DNA of 21,659 nt from NCBI GenBank assembly GCA_934247875.1, contig CAKQJZ010000031.1, forward strand, positions 1 through 21,659. Direction: 5' to 3'. Positions 1 to 8,510 of the stretch are shown in pieces (position 1 is the stretch's first letter; each line of letters begins with the position of its first letter). Origin of the DNA: an uncultured Spirochaetales bacterium. GTDB lineage: Bacteria > Spirochaetota > Spirochaetia > Sphaerochaetales > Sphaerochaetaceae. A program made the position numbers and the translations under genes. A model generated the notes under the pieces. It had not been told where the DNA came from, made no database searches, and saw only the letters and a program-made list of their open reading frames with translations.

Positions 1-16
1 CACCGATATAGAGGGT

Positions 17-49
17 AAAACCTCAATTCACGCATTTAATTGAGGTTTT
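17..49. terminator. Bidirectional intrinsic terminator-like hairpin
   Basis: A perfect 12-bp inverted repeat (arms 17-28 and 38-49, 9-nt loop) has an A-run at its left foot and a T-run at its right foot. It could therefore terminate transcription from either side. It most likely closes a gene that lies left of the window. The arms are AAAACCTCAATT and its complement. Confidence 0.6.
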
Positions 50-60
50 CTAACAACACG

Positions 61-79
61 GTGCAAGAAAGCACTTTTT
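61..79 (+). terminator. Weak hairpin plus T-run
   Basis: GTGC (61-64) and GCAC (71-74) form a 4-bp stem followed by five T (75-79). The stem is short, so this may be only an accessory terminator or chance. The rest of 50-213 is AT-rich and shows no convincing gene. Confidence 0.2.
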
Positions 80-207
80 CTAAGATAGATACTTAAAGAT
101 TTTCAATAACAGATTATTGCCTTTTCTTTATACTTTAATTTTAACACGTATAACAATTTAAGTCCAACATAATCATCTCAAACGCTGCAAATAATAAGAC
201 TTGAGCC

Positions 208-246
208 TCTCATCCCACGGCTAAAGCTCGTGGGCTTTCTCGGCTA
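208..246 (-). mobile_element. IS200/IS605-type end palindrome (remnant)
   Basis: Arms CCCACG (214-219) and CGTGGG (229-234) flank an inner AGC/GCT pairing, giving the imperfect hairpin typical of IS200/IS605 element ends and of the 3' end of TnpB-associated guide RNAs. On the minus strand it reads AAAGCCCACG...CGTGGGATGAG, the usual orientation downstream of tnpB. No tnpA or tnpB is present in the window, so this is either a remnant or the edge of an element. It lies directly at the point where the exoA reading frame stops resembling exonuclease III. The family call rests on remembered motif shape; the palindrome itself is directly visible. Confidence 0.5.
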
Positions 247-405
247 GATATCGTAATACCCTGTAAGCTCTATTTGAGGAAGCTCTGCACTCATCTTAAC
301 TTCCTGAACTCCTATGATATCAGGATTGATAGTGCGCATATATTCTTCAAAGCCCTTTGAGACTATAGCTCTGAGTCCATTAACATTCCACGTCAGATAT
401 TTCAC
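244..405 (-). pseudogene. exoA: Exodeoxyribonuclease III, N-terminal fragment
   Basis: About 53 codons from a GTG start (403-405) match the beginning of the exonuclease III / AP endonuclease family. They include the WNVNGLRA motif, the KGF segment and the PDIIGVQEVK motif that carries the metal-binding glutamate. The family is about 250 residues, so roughly 80% is missing. Similarity ends after GYYD, followed by a stop (244-246) next to the IS605-like palindrome. The open frame continues upstream to 495, but that extension is hydrophobic and unlike the family. No SD precedes the GTG; a -10-like TACTAT lies 6 nt away. The fragment lacks the catalytic His/Asp of the C-terminus and cannot be an active nuclease. 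An intact copy may exist elsewhere. Confidence 0.75.
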
Positions 406-438
406 ATATAAATAGTAACTCTGATGAGCTAAAATTGT

Positions 439-444
439 TAGAAT
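439..444 (+). promoter_or_regulatory. -10-like hexamer of lnt (possibly leaderless)
   Basis: TAGAAT (5 of 6 to TATAAT) lies 7 nt before the lnt ATG at 452, and no SD is visible. A -35 element is weak (GTAACT at 415-420, 18-bp spacer). If used, transcription would begin at or next to the start codon. Confidence 0.35.
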
Positions 445-451
445 CAATGTA

Positions 452-1144
452 ATGAATAAACGAATAACAAAGCCTTTGCGCTTTTTGCTATACATAGTGC
501 TGACAGCATTAGCTGCGCTTTTCTCGTCTTTTGCATTTCCTGGCCTTCTATCTGAAAAAGGCTATGGCCTTTTGATATTCCTTGCTTACATACCAATTTT
601 CTTCATAATCGATACCAGCTCATATATAGCTAATGCATTCTTTGGCTTAGAGTATGGATTCTTATTCTACCTTATATACAACTATTGGCTTAAGACATTC
701 CATCCGCTTGCGATTCTGATTGCCCCTACTCTTGAGTCTATTCAATATCTAGTGCTATTCCCGCTTTTGAGAAGTGCTGGCTCACTTACTAAAAAGCGTG
801 GCTATATAATCCAAGCACTGCTCTTGACACTCTATTACTACTTAACAGAGCTAGGCTTCTTAGGCTATCCATATGGAAACCCTTCATCAGCACTCTATCT
901 CCACCCTGCACTGCTTCAAAGTGCATCATGCGCAGGGCCATGGCTTATAGTGCTTTTGATAGTCATAGTTGGTGCAATGATCGGAGAAATGCTATCAAAG
1001 AAAAGATTCTACAAAAAAGACTTTATTATTTATCTGATAATCTCAATCATGAACCTTTCAATTGGACTCTTTGTTGTTTCTTATTATGAGAAAAAAGATG
1101 GCGAGAGTAATAAGAGTCGCAGCTGTACAGCACTCAGCAGATAG
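452..1144 (+). CDS. lnt: Apolipoprotein N-acyltransferase, N-terminal membrane part (frameshifted)
   Basis: Lnt transfers the third acyl chain from phospholipid to the N-terminal cysteine of lipoproteins in the inner membrane. This frame encodes the membrane half: about seven hydrophobic segments (roughly residues 12-30, 39-57, 60-80, 85-105, 118-140, 160-180 and 192-212). After residue ~215 (YYEKK, about base 1096) the frame runs into a polar, unrelated tail and stops at 1144. The nitrilase half continues in the +1 frame. Losing one A from the A6 run at 1091-1096 would join the two into a single protein of about 550 residues, the normal Lnt size. It is either a true frameshift, an indel error in the assembly, or a split gene. 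The start has no SD. Confidence 0.8.
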   Translation: MNKRITKPLRFLLYIVLTALAALFSSFAFPGLLSEKGYGLLIFLAYIPIFFIIDTSSYIANAFFGLEYGFLFYLIYNYWLKTFHPLAILIAPTLESIQYLVLFPLLRSAGSLTKKRGYIIQALLLTLYYYLTELGFLGYPYGNPSSALYLHPALLQSASCAGPWLIVLLIVIVGAMIGEMLSKKRFYKKDFIIYLIISIMNLSIGLFVVSYYEKKDGESNKSRSCTALSR

Positions 1145-2111
1145 CTGGAAAGGTGGATATGAGACATATAAGAAGAACTTTGAGACTCTGAGAAGCTTAA
1201 GCAAAGAAGCAATGAAAGAAAATCCAGAGTTCGTAGTCTGGTCAGAGACGGCATTCGTACCATCTGTATCATGGCATAAGGCATACCCATCATCGAGAAT
1301 AACATCAGCACTCGTTGATGCATTTGTAGACTTTGGAAAGAACCTCGGAGTCCCGCTTATCACAGGAAACCCTGAAGGACTTATAAATGATAATACGCTA
1401 CCTGCATTCCTTCCAGATGGGTCCTGGAACTGGAAGACATACAACACAGTAATACTCTTCGGCTCTGGCGATATTCTCGGCACATATAGAAAACAGAAGC
1501 TTGTGCCATTTACAGAGCACTTCCCATATGAAAAGCAATTCCCTCGCTTATATGAGTTATTGCTAGCCAATGACTACAAATGGTGGGAAGAAGGAGAAGA
1601 GATGACTGTCTTTGAATATGACGGAGTCAGATTCTCAACTCCAATATGCTTTGAAGATATGTTTGGATCTCTTTCTGCAGGCTTTGTAAAAAACGGCGCA
1701 GACCTATTAATAAACCTCACAAACGACAGCTGGTCAGGCTCAGTTGAAGCTGAGATGCAGCATTTGCAGCTTGCTTCTCTTCGAGCAATTGAGACAAGAA
1801 GACCGCTCTTAAGAAGCACTAATAGCGGAATAACATGCCTCATTAAAGAAAATGGAGAGATAGAGAATATGCTAACTCCATTTACAGAGTGCTATGGCAT
1901 CTATGATATAGCTCTTGGAAAAGAGAAAGGGCTAACATTCTATACAAAGCATCCAGACATATTCCCAAAGCTCTTGTTATTCATAATTCCAGTTTTGTAT
2001 ATCACCTTTATCTGGCTAAATATAAAGAGGAAGCATGAAGCTATAGAACAAGATAAGCTAGAACTATACAATAGGATGTTTGCTTCTCTTACTGAAGAAG
2101 TTGAATGCTGA
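1098..2111 (+). CDS. lnt: Apolipoprotein N-acyltransferase, C-terminal nitrilase part (frameshifted)
   Basis: The frame is open from 1062 and resembles Lnt from about 1104 (RVIRVAAVQ). It carries the carbon-nitrogen hydrolase domain with all three catalytic positions: Glu in VWSETAF (codon 1245-1247), Lys in RKQKLVPFTEHFP, and Cys in TPICFEDMFG. NLTNDSWSG follows the catalytic Cys, and a C-terminal membrane helix (LLLFIIPVLYITFIWL) matches the last helix of Lnt. Every catalytic feature is intact, so selection was recent or continues. Possible independent starts are ATG 1062, 1086 and 1098; none has a strong SD. The listed start is the last ATG before the homologous region and is uncertain. 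The helicase gene begins 13 nt after the stop. Confidence 0.8.
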   Translation: MARVIRVAAVQHSADSWKGGYETYKKNFETLRSLSKEAMKENPEFVVWSETAFVPSVSWHKAYPSSRITSALVDAFVDFGKNLGVPLITGNPEGLINDNTLPAFLPDGSWNWKTYNTVILFGSGDILGTYRKQKLVPFTEHFPYEKQFPRLYELLLANDYKWWEEGEEMTVFEYDGVRFSTPICFEDMFGSLSAGFVKNGADLLINLTNDSWSGSVEAEMQHLQLASLRAIETRRPLLRSTNSGITCLIKENGEIENMLTPFTECYGIYDIALGKEKGLTFYTKHPDIFPKLLLFIIPVLYITFIWLNIKRKHEAIEQDKLELYNRMFASLTEEVEC

Positions 2112-2124
2112 TATGGAGATTAAT

Positions 2125-5100
2125 ATGACTGGTTGGAGAACTCTATTCAATTCTAAGATCCTCAGCAGAGGATATGTCTATTTCTTAAACGATGCTGTTA
2201 GCGAGCTTTGGACAGAAGACGAAGTAACTTTCGAAGCAGTAGTAGAAGGCTCAGATATCTATGACGTTACTATTGAGCTTGAAGATGGCAAAGTGAAAGA
2301 AGCTGTTTGTGGCTGTCCATATGCAGAAGAGCATACTTATTGCAAGCACATGGCTGCAGTACTATATAGGATTGAGAATGATTTCGGAAAAGGAATCTTT
2401 AAAAGAAAGACTACAAGCAAAGCTAAAGCTACTACTGTAGAATATAAAGAGCTGCCCAATATACCTCATTCTCCAGTCAAACTATTCAAAACTCTTGAGT
2501 TCAATGATGATGGAAAACCTCATTACTTGAACTTAGGCAACTCTCTTGAAATCTATAAACCAACTTTAGCTACTTACAATGAAGCTATAAATCTAATTGA
2601 AAATAAAGACGTAGCAGGACGATCGCTTACAATCAGTGAAGATTCTAAAGGTAAAGCACTATGGTACTCAATAGGCGTATCTGGTACACATTCTGTCAGA
2701 ATAGTGCTCGGAAAAAAAGGAATATCAGAAATCCGCTGCATACGCTTTATATCAAATTATCGCAATAAAGAAAAAGAAGAATGCAACATATACTCCCCTA
2801 ATAAAGATGGCATTATCGAGCTATGCGTACATAAAACAGCTGCACTGATTACAATGCTTAAGTTTCTTGAAGAAAACAGAGACTTGATAGACTATTCAGA
2901 TGAGACAGCTAAAAAGCTTCTATCAAACTTCAAAATAGAGCGAAAACCTCTTCTATCAAATGATAAAGAGACCCCTATTTTTGCTAAAACTACGGTTGAT
3001 ATAGAGCCTAATATTTGCACAATGGGGTCTTTTTATAGCAGTGAAACGCTAAGTCTCAAAGTACAGTCCGGCAATGGCAGATTCTATAAAGTCAGAGACA
3101 TTATAAAGCTCTTTGAAGCATATCAGTATAAGAATGAATATAGATTAGCAACTAACAATATTATTGATTTCAGCAACGCAGAACTTACAGAGAGAGCAAA
3201 ATGCGTTATGGATATCATTAAGCAATATGAAGTCGATCTCGCGCTAAATAGAGATAACTATTACTATTCATATTATAAAGATACGATTCCTTTAACAAAC
3301 ATACTTGATAACTTCTTTGAAAGAATACAAGGACAGGAAGTACTTCTAAATGATATCCCTCTCTTAGGGATGGAAGAAGTAGGGCCAGAGCTGACTATGA
3401 AAGTTACGCCTTTGAAAGATAAAGGTACTATTGTTGGCGTCAAAGCAAGCGGCAAGATCTCTGGCCACTATAAAACAGTTGACTACACATATTGGATCGA
3501 TAAACGCTATCTGAAAAGAACAAAGCTATCAAATCTTGGTTCAGCAATTGCCTTATCAAATGCTGCAAATGAGAATGGTGAATTTGATTTCACTGTTGGA
3601 CTTGGACTAATAGACAACTTCTATCAGAGAATGATCCCAGAGCTTAGACGTTATGGAAAGATTGAAGACGATGCACTAGATGAATTGGATGGAATACTCA
3701 AAGAAGCACCTAAATACAAATTCTATCTGGATATCGAAGAAGATACACTCACTTGCAAAGCTATAATGGAGAGCGAAGGCGAAGAGTATGAAATATATCC
3801 TCCCGCTTACAACTATTGCACTAGAGTGAAATCAAGTCTTAAAGCATATGCAGAGGACCTCATAGCTGACCTAAAAGAGCTATTCCCATCTGGAGACGTA
3901 ATCGGAAAAAAGTGGACACTCCAAAATAACGATGATGCGCTATATGCATTCCTAACCTATTCTATCCAGATATTGATGGAAAAGGGAGAAGTGAATGCAA
4001 CAGATGCTGTTAGGAATATAGTTGTCAATAAACTTCCTCCTGTTAATGGAATCATCGATATTGAAGAGAAAGAAGATGGAATTCTAAACTTCGAACTCGA
4101 CACTCATGGACTATCTATTGAAGAGCTTGTGATGATTCTTGAGTCCTATGAGAATAAGAAGAAATATCATCGCTTGAAAAATGGTTCTTTTGTAGATATC
4201 AGCAATGTAGATCTATCTGCACTCAGAGAGCTGTTCTTAACATCCAATCTCTCTATCAAAGACTTTGTTGATGGAAAGATTCAGCTGCCACTTTATAGAG
4301 CACTCTATATAGAGCAGATTCTACAAGAGAACAATGCAATAAGCTTAGAAAGCGGACAAAGCTACAGAAGGCTGATCAAAGAATTCAAGACTATAAATGA
4401 GTCAGATTATGAAGTTCCTGAATCTCTTAAATCAATAATGAGAGGATACCAGAAAGATGGATACAGATGGATGAGAGTTCTCTTTGAGCATGGCTTTGGC
4501 GGAATACTTGCAGATGATATGGGACTCGGCAAAACGCTGCAGACGCTCGCTATGCTTGAAGCACTCAAAACAGAAGGAAAAGAAGTAAAAGCGCTTATAG
4601 TTTCTCCAGCCTCTCTAGTCTTCAATTGGAGATCTGAAGCTAATAAGTTCACGCCAGGATTAAAGGTATGCACAGTCACAGGAAGCGCTAAAGAAAGAGA
4701 AGCCATAATCAAACAATATAATGACTATGATATCCTCATAACATCATATGATCTCTTAAAACGTGATATCACCTCCTATGAAGACATCAGATTCAATATC
4801 GAGATTATTGATGAAGCACAGTTTATCAAGAACCATAACACAGCTGCAGCGAAAGCTGTAAGAGCTATTAAGAGCACGCATCGTCTGGCTCTCACAGGTA
4901 CTCCTATTGAAAACAGACTAAGCGAGCTCTGGTCTATTTTTGAATACTTGATGCCAGGCTTCCTTCTAAGCCATGAGAGATTCAAGAAATACATCTCTAA
5001 TCCAATTGAAAAAGATGGTGACAAAGCAGCTTCAGAGCGTCTGAGAAAGCTTACAGGGCCATTCATTCTGAGGCGCATTAAGAGTGATGTACTGAAAGAT

Positions 5101-5832
5101 CTTCCAGAGAAAATAGAAGAGACAAGAATAACACCACTTGAAGGTGAACAGCTTAAGCTATATACAGCAGAAGTTGCAAAGACAAAGGGTATGCTCAAGA
5201 AATCAGACAACTTCAAAGAGCAGAAAATTGCAATTCTTGCGGAGCTTATGAAAATAAGAGAGATATGCTGCGATCCTTCACTTGTATTTGATAACTACAA
5301 AGGCGAATCGGCAAAACGCAGTGCAACTCTGGACCTTATAGGCTCAGCAATCGACGGTGGCCATAAGATATTGCTCTTCTCTCAGTTCACATCGATGCTT
5401 GAGCTTTTGGAAAAAGATCTGAAAAAAGCAGGAATCGAGTACTACAAAATCACAGGAGAGACAGGCAAAGCAAAGCGAATGGAGTTAGTAGACTCATTCA
5501 ATGCAGGTGCTGTTCCACTATTCTTAATCTCGTTGAAAGCAGGCGGCACAGGTCTCAACCTAACAGCTGCAGATATCGTAATACACTACGACCCATGGTG
5601 GAATATAGCTGTACAGAATCAGGCTACAGACAGAGCTCATAGAATTGGCCAGACTAAACGTGTGACTGTATATAAGATGATTGCTGAAAACACTATTGAA
5701 GAGAGAATCGTAAAGCTTCAGGAAAGCAAAAAAGACCTTGCCAATGAGATAATATCGACAGAGAACATCTCTCTATCTACACTCTCAAAGGAAGATCTTC
5801 TCGATTTGCTATCTATAGCAGAATTAACGTGA
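2125..5832 (+). CDS. SWIM zinc-finger SNF2-family helicase
   Basis: A large DEAD/H-like ATPase of the SNF2 family, about 1235 residues, probably a DNA translocase acting on protein-DNA complexes. An N-terminal SWIM zinc finger (CxC at 62/64, CxH at 73/75) is followed by a long, poorly conserved middle region of the kind seen in bacterial SNF2-associated proteins. Then come the two helicase lobes: Walker A in DDMGLGKT (~797-804), DEAQ box (~896-899), LTGTPIEN, FSQFTSMLE, LKAGGTGLNL, the DPWWN motif and QATDRAHRIGQ (~1166 on). Start 2125 is chosen because GGAG (2115-2118) lies 6 nt upstream; ATG 2113 is in frame but lacks an SD. It sits just after lnt and its last 9 nt overlap the convergent hisIE end. 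Its cellular role is not known from sequence. Confidence 0.93.
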   Translation: MTGWRTLFNSKILSRGYVYFLNDAVSELWTEDEVTFEAVVEGSDIYDVTIELEDGKVKEAVCGCPYAEEHTYCKHMAAVLYRIENDFGKGIFKRKTTSKAKATTVEYKELPNIPHSPVKLFKTLEFNDDGKPHYLNLGNSLEIYKPTLATYNEAINLIENKDVAGRSLTISEDSKGKALWYSIGVSGTHSVRIVLGKKGISEIRCIRFISNYRNKEKEECNIYSPNKDGIIELCVHKTAALITMLKFLEENRDLIDYSDETAKKLLSNFKIERKPLLSNDKETPIFAKTTVDIEPNICTMGSFYSSETLSLKVQSGNGRFYKVRDIIKLFEAYQYKNEYRLATNNIIDFSNAELTERAKCVMDIIKQYEVDLALNRDNYYYSYYKDTIPLTNILDNFFERIQGQEVLLNDIPLLGMEEVGPELTMKVTPLKDKGTIVGVKASGKISGHYKTVDYTYWIDKRYLKRTKLSNLGSAIALSNAANENGEFDFTVGLGLIDNFYQRMIPELRRYGKIEDDALDELDGILKEAPKYKFYLDIEEDTLTCKAIMESEGEEYEIYPPAYNYCTRVKSSLKAYAEDLIADLKELFPSGDVIGKKWTLQNNDDALYAFLTYSIQILMEKGEVNATDAVRNIVVNKLPPVNGIIDIEEKEDGILNFELDTHGLSIEELVMILESYENKKKYHRLKNGSFVDISNVDLSALRELFLTSNLSIKDFVDGKIQLPLYRALYIEQILQENNAISLESGQSYRRLIKEFKTINESDYEVPESLKSIMRGYQKDGYRWMRVLFEHGFGGILADDMGLGKTLQTLAMLEALKTEGKEVKALIVSPASLVFNWRSEANKFTPGLKVCTVTGSAKEREAIIKQYNDYDILITSYDLLKRDITSYEDIRFNIEIIDEAQFIKNHNTAAAKAVRAIKSTHRLALTGTPIENRLSELWSIFEYLMPGFLLSHERFKKYISNPIEKDGDKAASERLRKLTGPFILRRIKSDVLKDLPEKIEETRITPLEGEQLKLYTAEVAKTKGMLKKSDNFKEQKIAILAELMKIREICCDPSLVFDNYKGESAKRSATLDLIGSAIDGGHKILLFSQFTSMLELLEKDLKKAGIEYYKITGETGKAKRMELVDSFNAGAVPLFLISLKAGGTGLNLTAADIVIHYDPWWNIAVQNQATDRAHRIGQTKRVTVYKMIAENTIEERIVKLQESKKDLANEIISTENISLSTLSKEDLLDLLSIAELT

Positions 5833-6432
5833 GTGACGCTCTTTCAAAACTTCAATTACTTCAGATAGAGAGCTGTCTTTCTGAGCAAGGAGCACAAGAT
5901 AGTGATACATCAAATCTGCAGCTTCACCCAAGAACAGCTCTTTATCATTGTCTTTTGCTTCGATTACCAGCTCTACAGCCTCTTCGCCTACTTTCTGTGC
6001 AATCTTATTGAGACCTCTTGAGAAGAGGTGGTTAGTATAGCTGCCTTCAACTGGATTGGCTCTTCTGTCTCTGATTACAGACTCAAGATAGAAAAGGAAT
6101 TCTGATGATGAGATCTCTCCTGGCTTATTCTCTTCTCCGAAGCAAGTATCCTGGCCAGTATGACATACAGGACCTGATGGGATTGCTTTTACAAGCAGCG
6201 TATCCCCATCACAGTCAACTAAGATCTCTCTCAGCTGCAAGAAGTTGCCGCTTGTTTCTCCTTTAGTCCAGATTCTGCCACGAGAACGAGAGAAAAACGT
6301 TACAAGTCCTCTGTCTAGTGTCAGTCTATATGCCTCTTCGTTCATATAGCCAACCATAAGGACTTTGCGTGTGACTGCGTCTTGTACAACAGCAGGTACT
6401 AAACCATCTCCCTTAGCGAAATCTATTGTCAT
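5824..6432 (-). CDS. hisIE: Bifunctional phosphoribosyl-AMP cyclohydrolase / phosphoribosyl-ATP pyrophosphatase
   Basis: Carries out steps 2 and 3 of histidine synthesis: hydrolysis of PR-ATP to PR-AMP, then opening of the adenine ring. The N-terminal HisI domain (~1-110) has the metal-binding cysteines C74, C90 and C97 in VDCDGDT and GPVCHTGQDTCF. The C-terminal HisE domain (~112-202) has the KVGEEAVELVIEA helix and the EAADLMYHYLVLL helix of the all-alpha NTP pyrophosphohydrolase fold. The 202-residue length is typical of the fusion. It is the last gene of the his operon, separated from hisF by 8 nt. Its 3' end overlaps the convergent helicase gene, leaving no room for a terminator between them. 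Confidence 0.97.
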   Translation of the reverse strand: MTIDFAKGDGLVPAVVQDAVTRKVLMVGYMNEEAYRLTLDRGLVTFFSRSRGRIWTKGETSGNFLQLREILVDCDGDTLLVKAIPSGPVCHTGQDTCFGEENKPGEISSSEFLFYLESVIRDRRANPVEGSYTNHLFSRGLNKIAQKVGEEAVELVIEAKDNDKELFLGEAADLMYHYLVLLAQKDSSLSEVIEVLKERHSR

Positions 6433-6440
6433 AACCCCTC

Positions 6441-7205
6441 TTAAAATCTTACTGGAATACCTTTGCTTTTGAGGTATTCTTTCAGTTCTATTATGTCGAT
6501 TTCATGGAAGTGAAATACTGAAGCAGCAAGTGCTGCGTCAGCCGAACCTTCCTGGAAAATCTCTCTGAAATCATCCATAGTTCCGGCCCCGCCAGATGCA
6601 ATGACTGGAATGTTTATATTACTACTGATAATCGATGTTAAGTCAACTGCAAAGCCCTCTTTTGTGCCATCATTATCCATAGAAGTCAACAGAATCTCAC
6701 CTGCGCCTTCCTCTGCAGCTGCTCTTGCCCACTCTAGTGCATCAATGCCAGTTCTTGTTCTGCCACCATCAATTACAACTTCATATCCAGAGAGCATAGA
6801 AGGAGAAGAAACAGCATCAAGCGCAAGCACTACGCATTGAGAGCCAAAGCGCTTCTGAAGCCTAGATATCAGAGTTCTATCTCTGACTGCACTGCTGTTT
6901 ATGCTTATTTTATCAGCACCGGATGCAAGTATTCTCTCAACATCATCCTCGCTCTTTATTCCACCACCGACTGTGAATGGGATAGAGATCCGCTTTGCAA
7001 CTTCACGAACTAAAGAGTATAGCGTATCACGCTTCTCAACAGTTGCTGTGATATCTAAAAAGACAAGTTCATCAGCACCATGCTTAGAGTAGAACTCAGC
7101 AAGCTCTACAGCAGACCCAGCATCTTTCAAGTTGACGAAGTTCACACCTTTTACAGTGCGTCCATCTTTGACATCCAAACATGGGATTATCCTCTTAGCA
7201 AGCAT
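6441..7205 (-). CDS. hisF: Imidazole glycerol phosphate synthase, cyclase subunit
   Basis: TIM-barrel cyclase that uses ammonia from HisH to turn PRFAR into IGP and AICAR. The catalytic aspartates are visible: D11 in IIPCLDV and D130 in LALDAVS. Phosphate-binding GGGIKSEDD and ASGGAGTMDD are also present. The frame is open to 7274, but the family begins with MLAKRIIPCLDV. AAGGAGG lies 6 nt before the ATG at 7205, whereas the adjacent ATG at 7208 would leave only 3 nt, so 7205 (254 residues) is preferred. The start overlaps the end of hisA by 11 nt, suggesting translational coupling. Confidence 0.97.
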   Translation of the reverse strand: MLAKRIIPCLDVKDGRTVKGVNFVNLKDAGSAVELAEFYSKHGADELVFLDITATVEKRDTLYSLVREVAKRISIPFTVGGGIKSEDDVERILASGADKISINSSAVRDRTLISRLQKRFGSQCVVLALDAVSSPSMLSGYEVVIDGGRTRTGIDALEWARAAAEEGAGEILLTSMDNDGTKEGFAVDLTSIISSNINIPVIASGGAGTMDDFREIFQEGSADAALAASVFHFHEIDIIELKEYLKSKGIPVRF

Positions 7206-7917
7206 CATCTGCCTCCTTAAGCTCTTTGAGAGTAATCCTGCCCTCATAGTAAGCTTTTCCAACAATAGCGCCATAAAGCTTTGCGTCTTTTAGCGCAGCT
7301 AAATCCTCTTTTGAGCTGACTCCACCAGATGCTATAAGCTTAAGACCAGGCTCCTTTGAGAGTATCTTCTTATATAAATCAAGCGCAGGACCTGTAAGCA
7401 TACCGTCACGCGATATATCTGTTGTGATTACTTTATCAACGCCTTTAGCTCTATAGCTCTTTATGAACTCAAATAGAGAAATACCAGTCTCTTCTTGCCA
7501 TCCGCTTATTGCAATAAGCTCATTCTTCGCATCTGCAGATAATATGATCCTATCTTTATAGCAAGATGCCCAGCTCATTACTTCTTCACTTTTCTTGACA
7601 GCTATTGAGCCAAGGCTTACTTCTTTTGCACCAGAAGAAAGTGCGCTTTCAAGGTGTTCTCTTGTCTTTATTCCGCCACCAAAATCTACAGAAAGCTTAG
7701 TATTTGATGCGATAGTCTCAAGCACTTTCAGATTCTTTGGTCCATCGCTTCTGGCACCATCTAAATCAACAAGATGGAGATGAGTTAAGCCCGTCTCTTC
7801 AAAACGAAGCGCCATATCAAGAGGATTAGCACTGTACTCTGTCTTTTCGCTATAGTTGCCACCTTTTAGACGGACAACTTTTCCATCTATCAAATCAATT
7901 GCAGGTATGATGAACAT
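7195..7917 (-). CDS. hisA: ProFAR isomerase (HisA)
   Basis: Opens the ribose ring of ProFAR to give PRFAR, a TIM-barrel Amadori rearrangement. General base/acid aspartates are D8 (IIPAIDLIDGK) and D128 (ILSADAK). VDFGGGIKT and IASGGVSSKEDL are the phosphate-binding loops, and TTDISRDGML is the conserved late segment. The length of 240 residues is normal. GGAG at the end of hisH lies 8 nt before the start and the gap to hisH is 2 nt. The 3' end overlaps hisF. Confidence 0.97.
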   Translation of the reverse strand: MFIIPAIDLIDGKVVRLKGGNYSEKTEYSANPLDMALRFEETGLTHLHLVDLDGARSDGPKNLKVLETIASNTKLSVDFGGGIKTREHLESALSSGAKEVSLGSIAVKKSEEVMSWASCYKDRIILSADAKNELIAISGWQEETGISLFEFIKSYRAKGVDKVITTDISRDGMLTGPALDLYKKILSKEPGLKLIASGGVSSKEDLAALKDAKLYGAIVGKAYYEGRITLKELKEADDAC

Positions 7918-7919
7918 CT

Positions 7920-8510
7920 TCAGATCTCCAGAAAGTTTCTTAGAATCCGCTCTCCGACTTCTCCGCTCTTTTCAGGGTGGAACTGGAGACCATAGAAGTT
8001 ATCACGCTTGATTGCTGAAGCAAAAGCAAGATCATCATATATAGTTGAAGCTATAGCGCTATCTGTAAGTTCTGCGTAGTATGAGTGCACAAAGTAGACA
8101 TAGCTCTGATTCTCAATCCCTTCAAAAAGCTTATCTCCACTTGGTTCTATAGTGTTCCAGCCAACATGCGGAATCTTATAGCTCTTAGACTCAGGAAAAC
8201 GCTCAACTTCTACATTTGGGAAGATTCCAAGACAATCCACATCTCCCTCTTCGCTTCTTTTACACATCAGCTGAAGTCCCAGACATATACCTAAAAATGG
8301 CTTATCAAGTGATTTGATTACTTTATCAAGTCCAGAAGCCTTTAAATAAGCCATCGCTGAAGAAGCTTCTCCGACACCTGGGAATATGACTTTGTCTGCA
8401 CTTCTTATTACTTCAGGATCATCTGTAAGCTTTGCCTCTGTTCCTATTCTATGAAGTGCAGATAAAACAGAAGAGACATTTCCTGCATTGTATTTTATAA
8501 GAGCAATCAT
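7920..8510 (-). CDS. hisH: Imidazole glycerol phosphate synthase, glutamine amidotransferase subunit
   Basis: Class I glutamine amidotransferase that releases ammonia from glutamine and channels it to HisF. The catalytic triad is visible: C76 in GICLGLQLM, and H178 and E180 in QFHPEKSG. PHVGWN and HSYYA are conserved HisH segments. Two adjacent ATGs exist (8513 and 8510); AGGAG is 4 nt from the first and 7 nt from the second, so 8510 is preferred (196 residues). The ATGATGA junction overlaps the hisB stop, indicating coupled translation. Confidence 0.96.
   Translation of the reverse strand: MIALIKYNAGNVSSVLSALHRIGTEAKLTDDPEVIRSADKVIFPGVGEASSAMAYLKASGLDKVIKSLDKPFLGICLGLQLMCKRSEEGDVDCLGIFPNVEVERFPESKSYKIPHVGWNTIEPSGDKLFEGIENQSYVYFVHSYYAELTDSAIASTIYDDLAFASAIKRDNFYGLQFHPEKSGEVGERILRNFLEI

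Noticed and set aside
406..495. N-terminal extension of the exoA fragment
   Set aside because: The first 30 residues are hydrophobic, lie antisense to the lnt start and have no counterpart in exonuclease III, which begins at the GTG at 405.
1089..1100. Programmed -1 frameshift at the A6G run in lnt
   Set aside because: A AAA AAG is a good -1 slippery heptamer, but the change needed is +1 (frame 2 to frame 3), and the heptamer is out of register with the upstream frame.
4776..5216. 146-codon open frame antisense to the SNF2 helicase
   Set aside because: It has Ser/Leu-rich shadow composition, no SD, and lies fully opposite conserved helicase motifs. Other long antisense frames (e.g. 1058-1570, 9988-10365, 14764-15090) were rejected for the same reasons.
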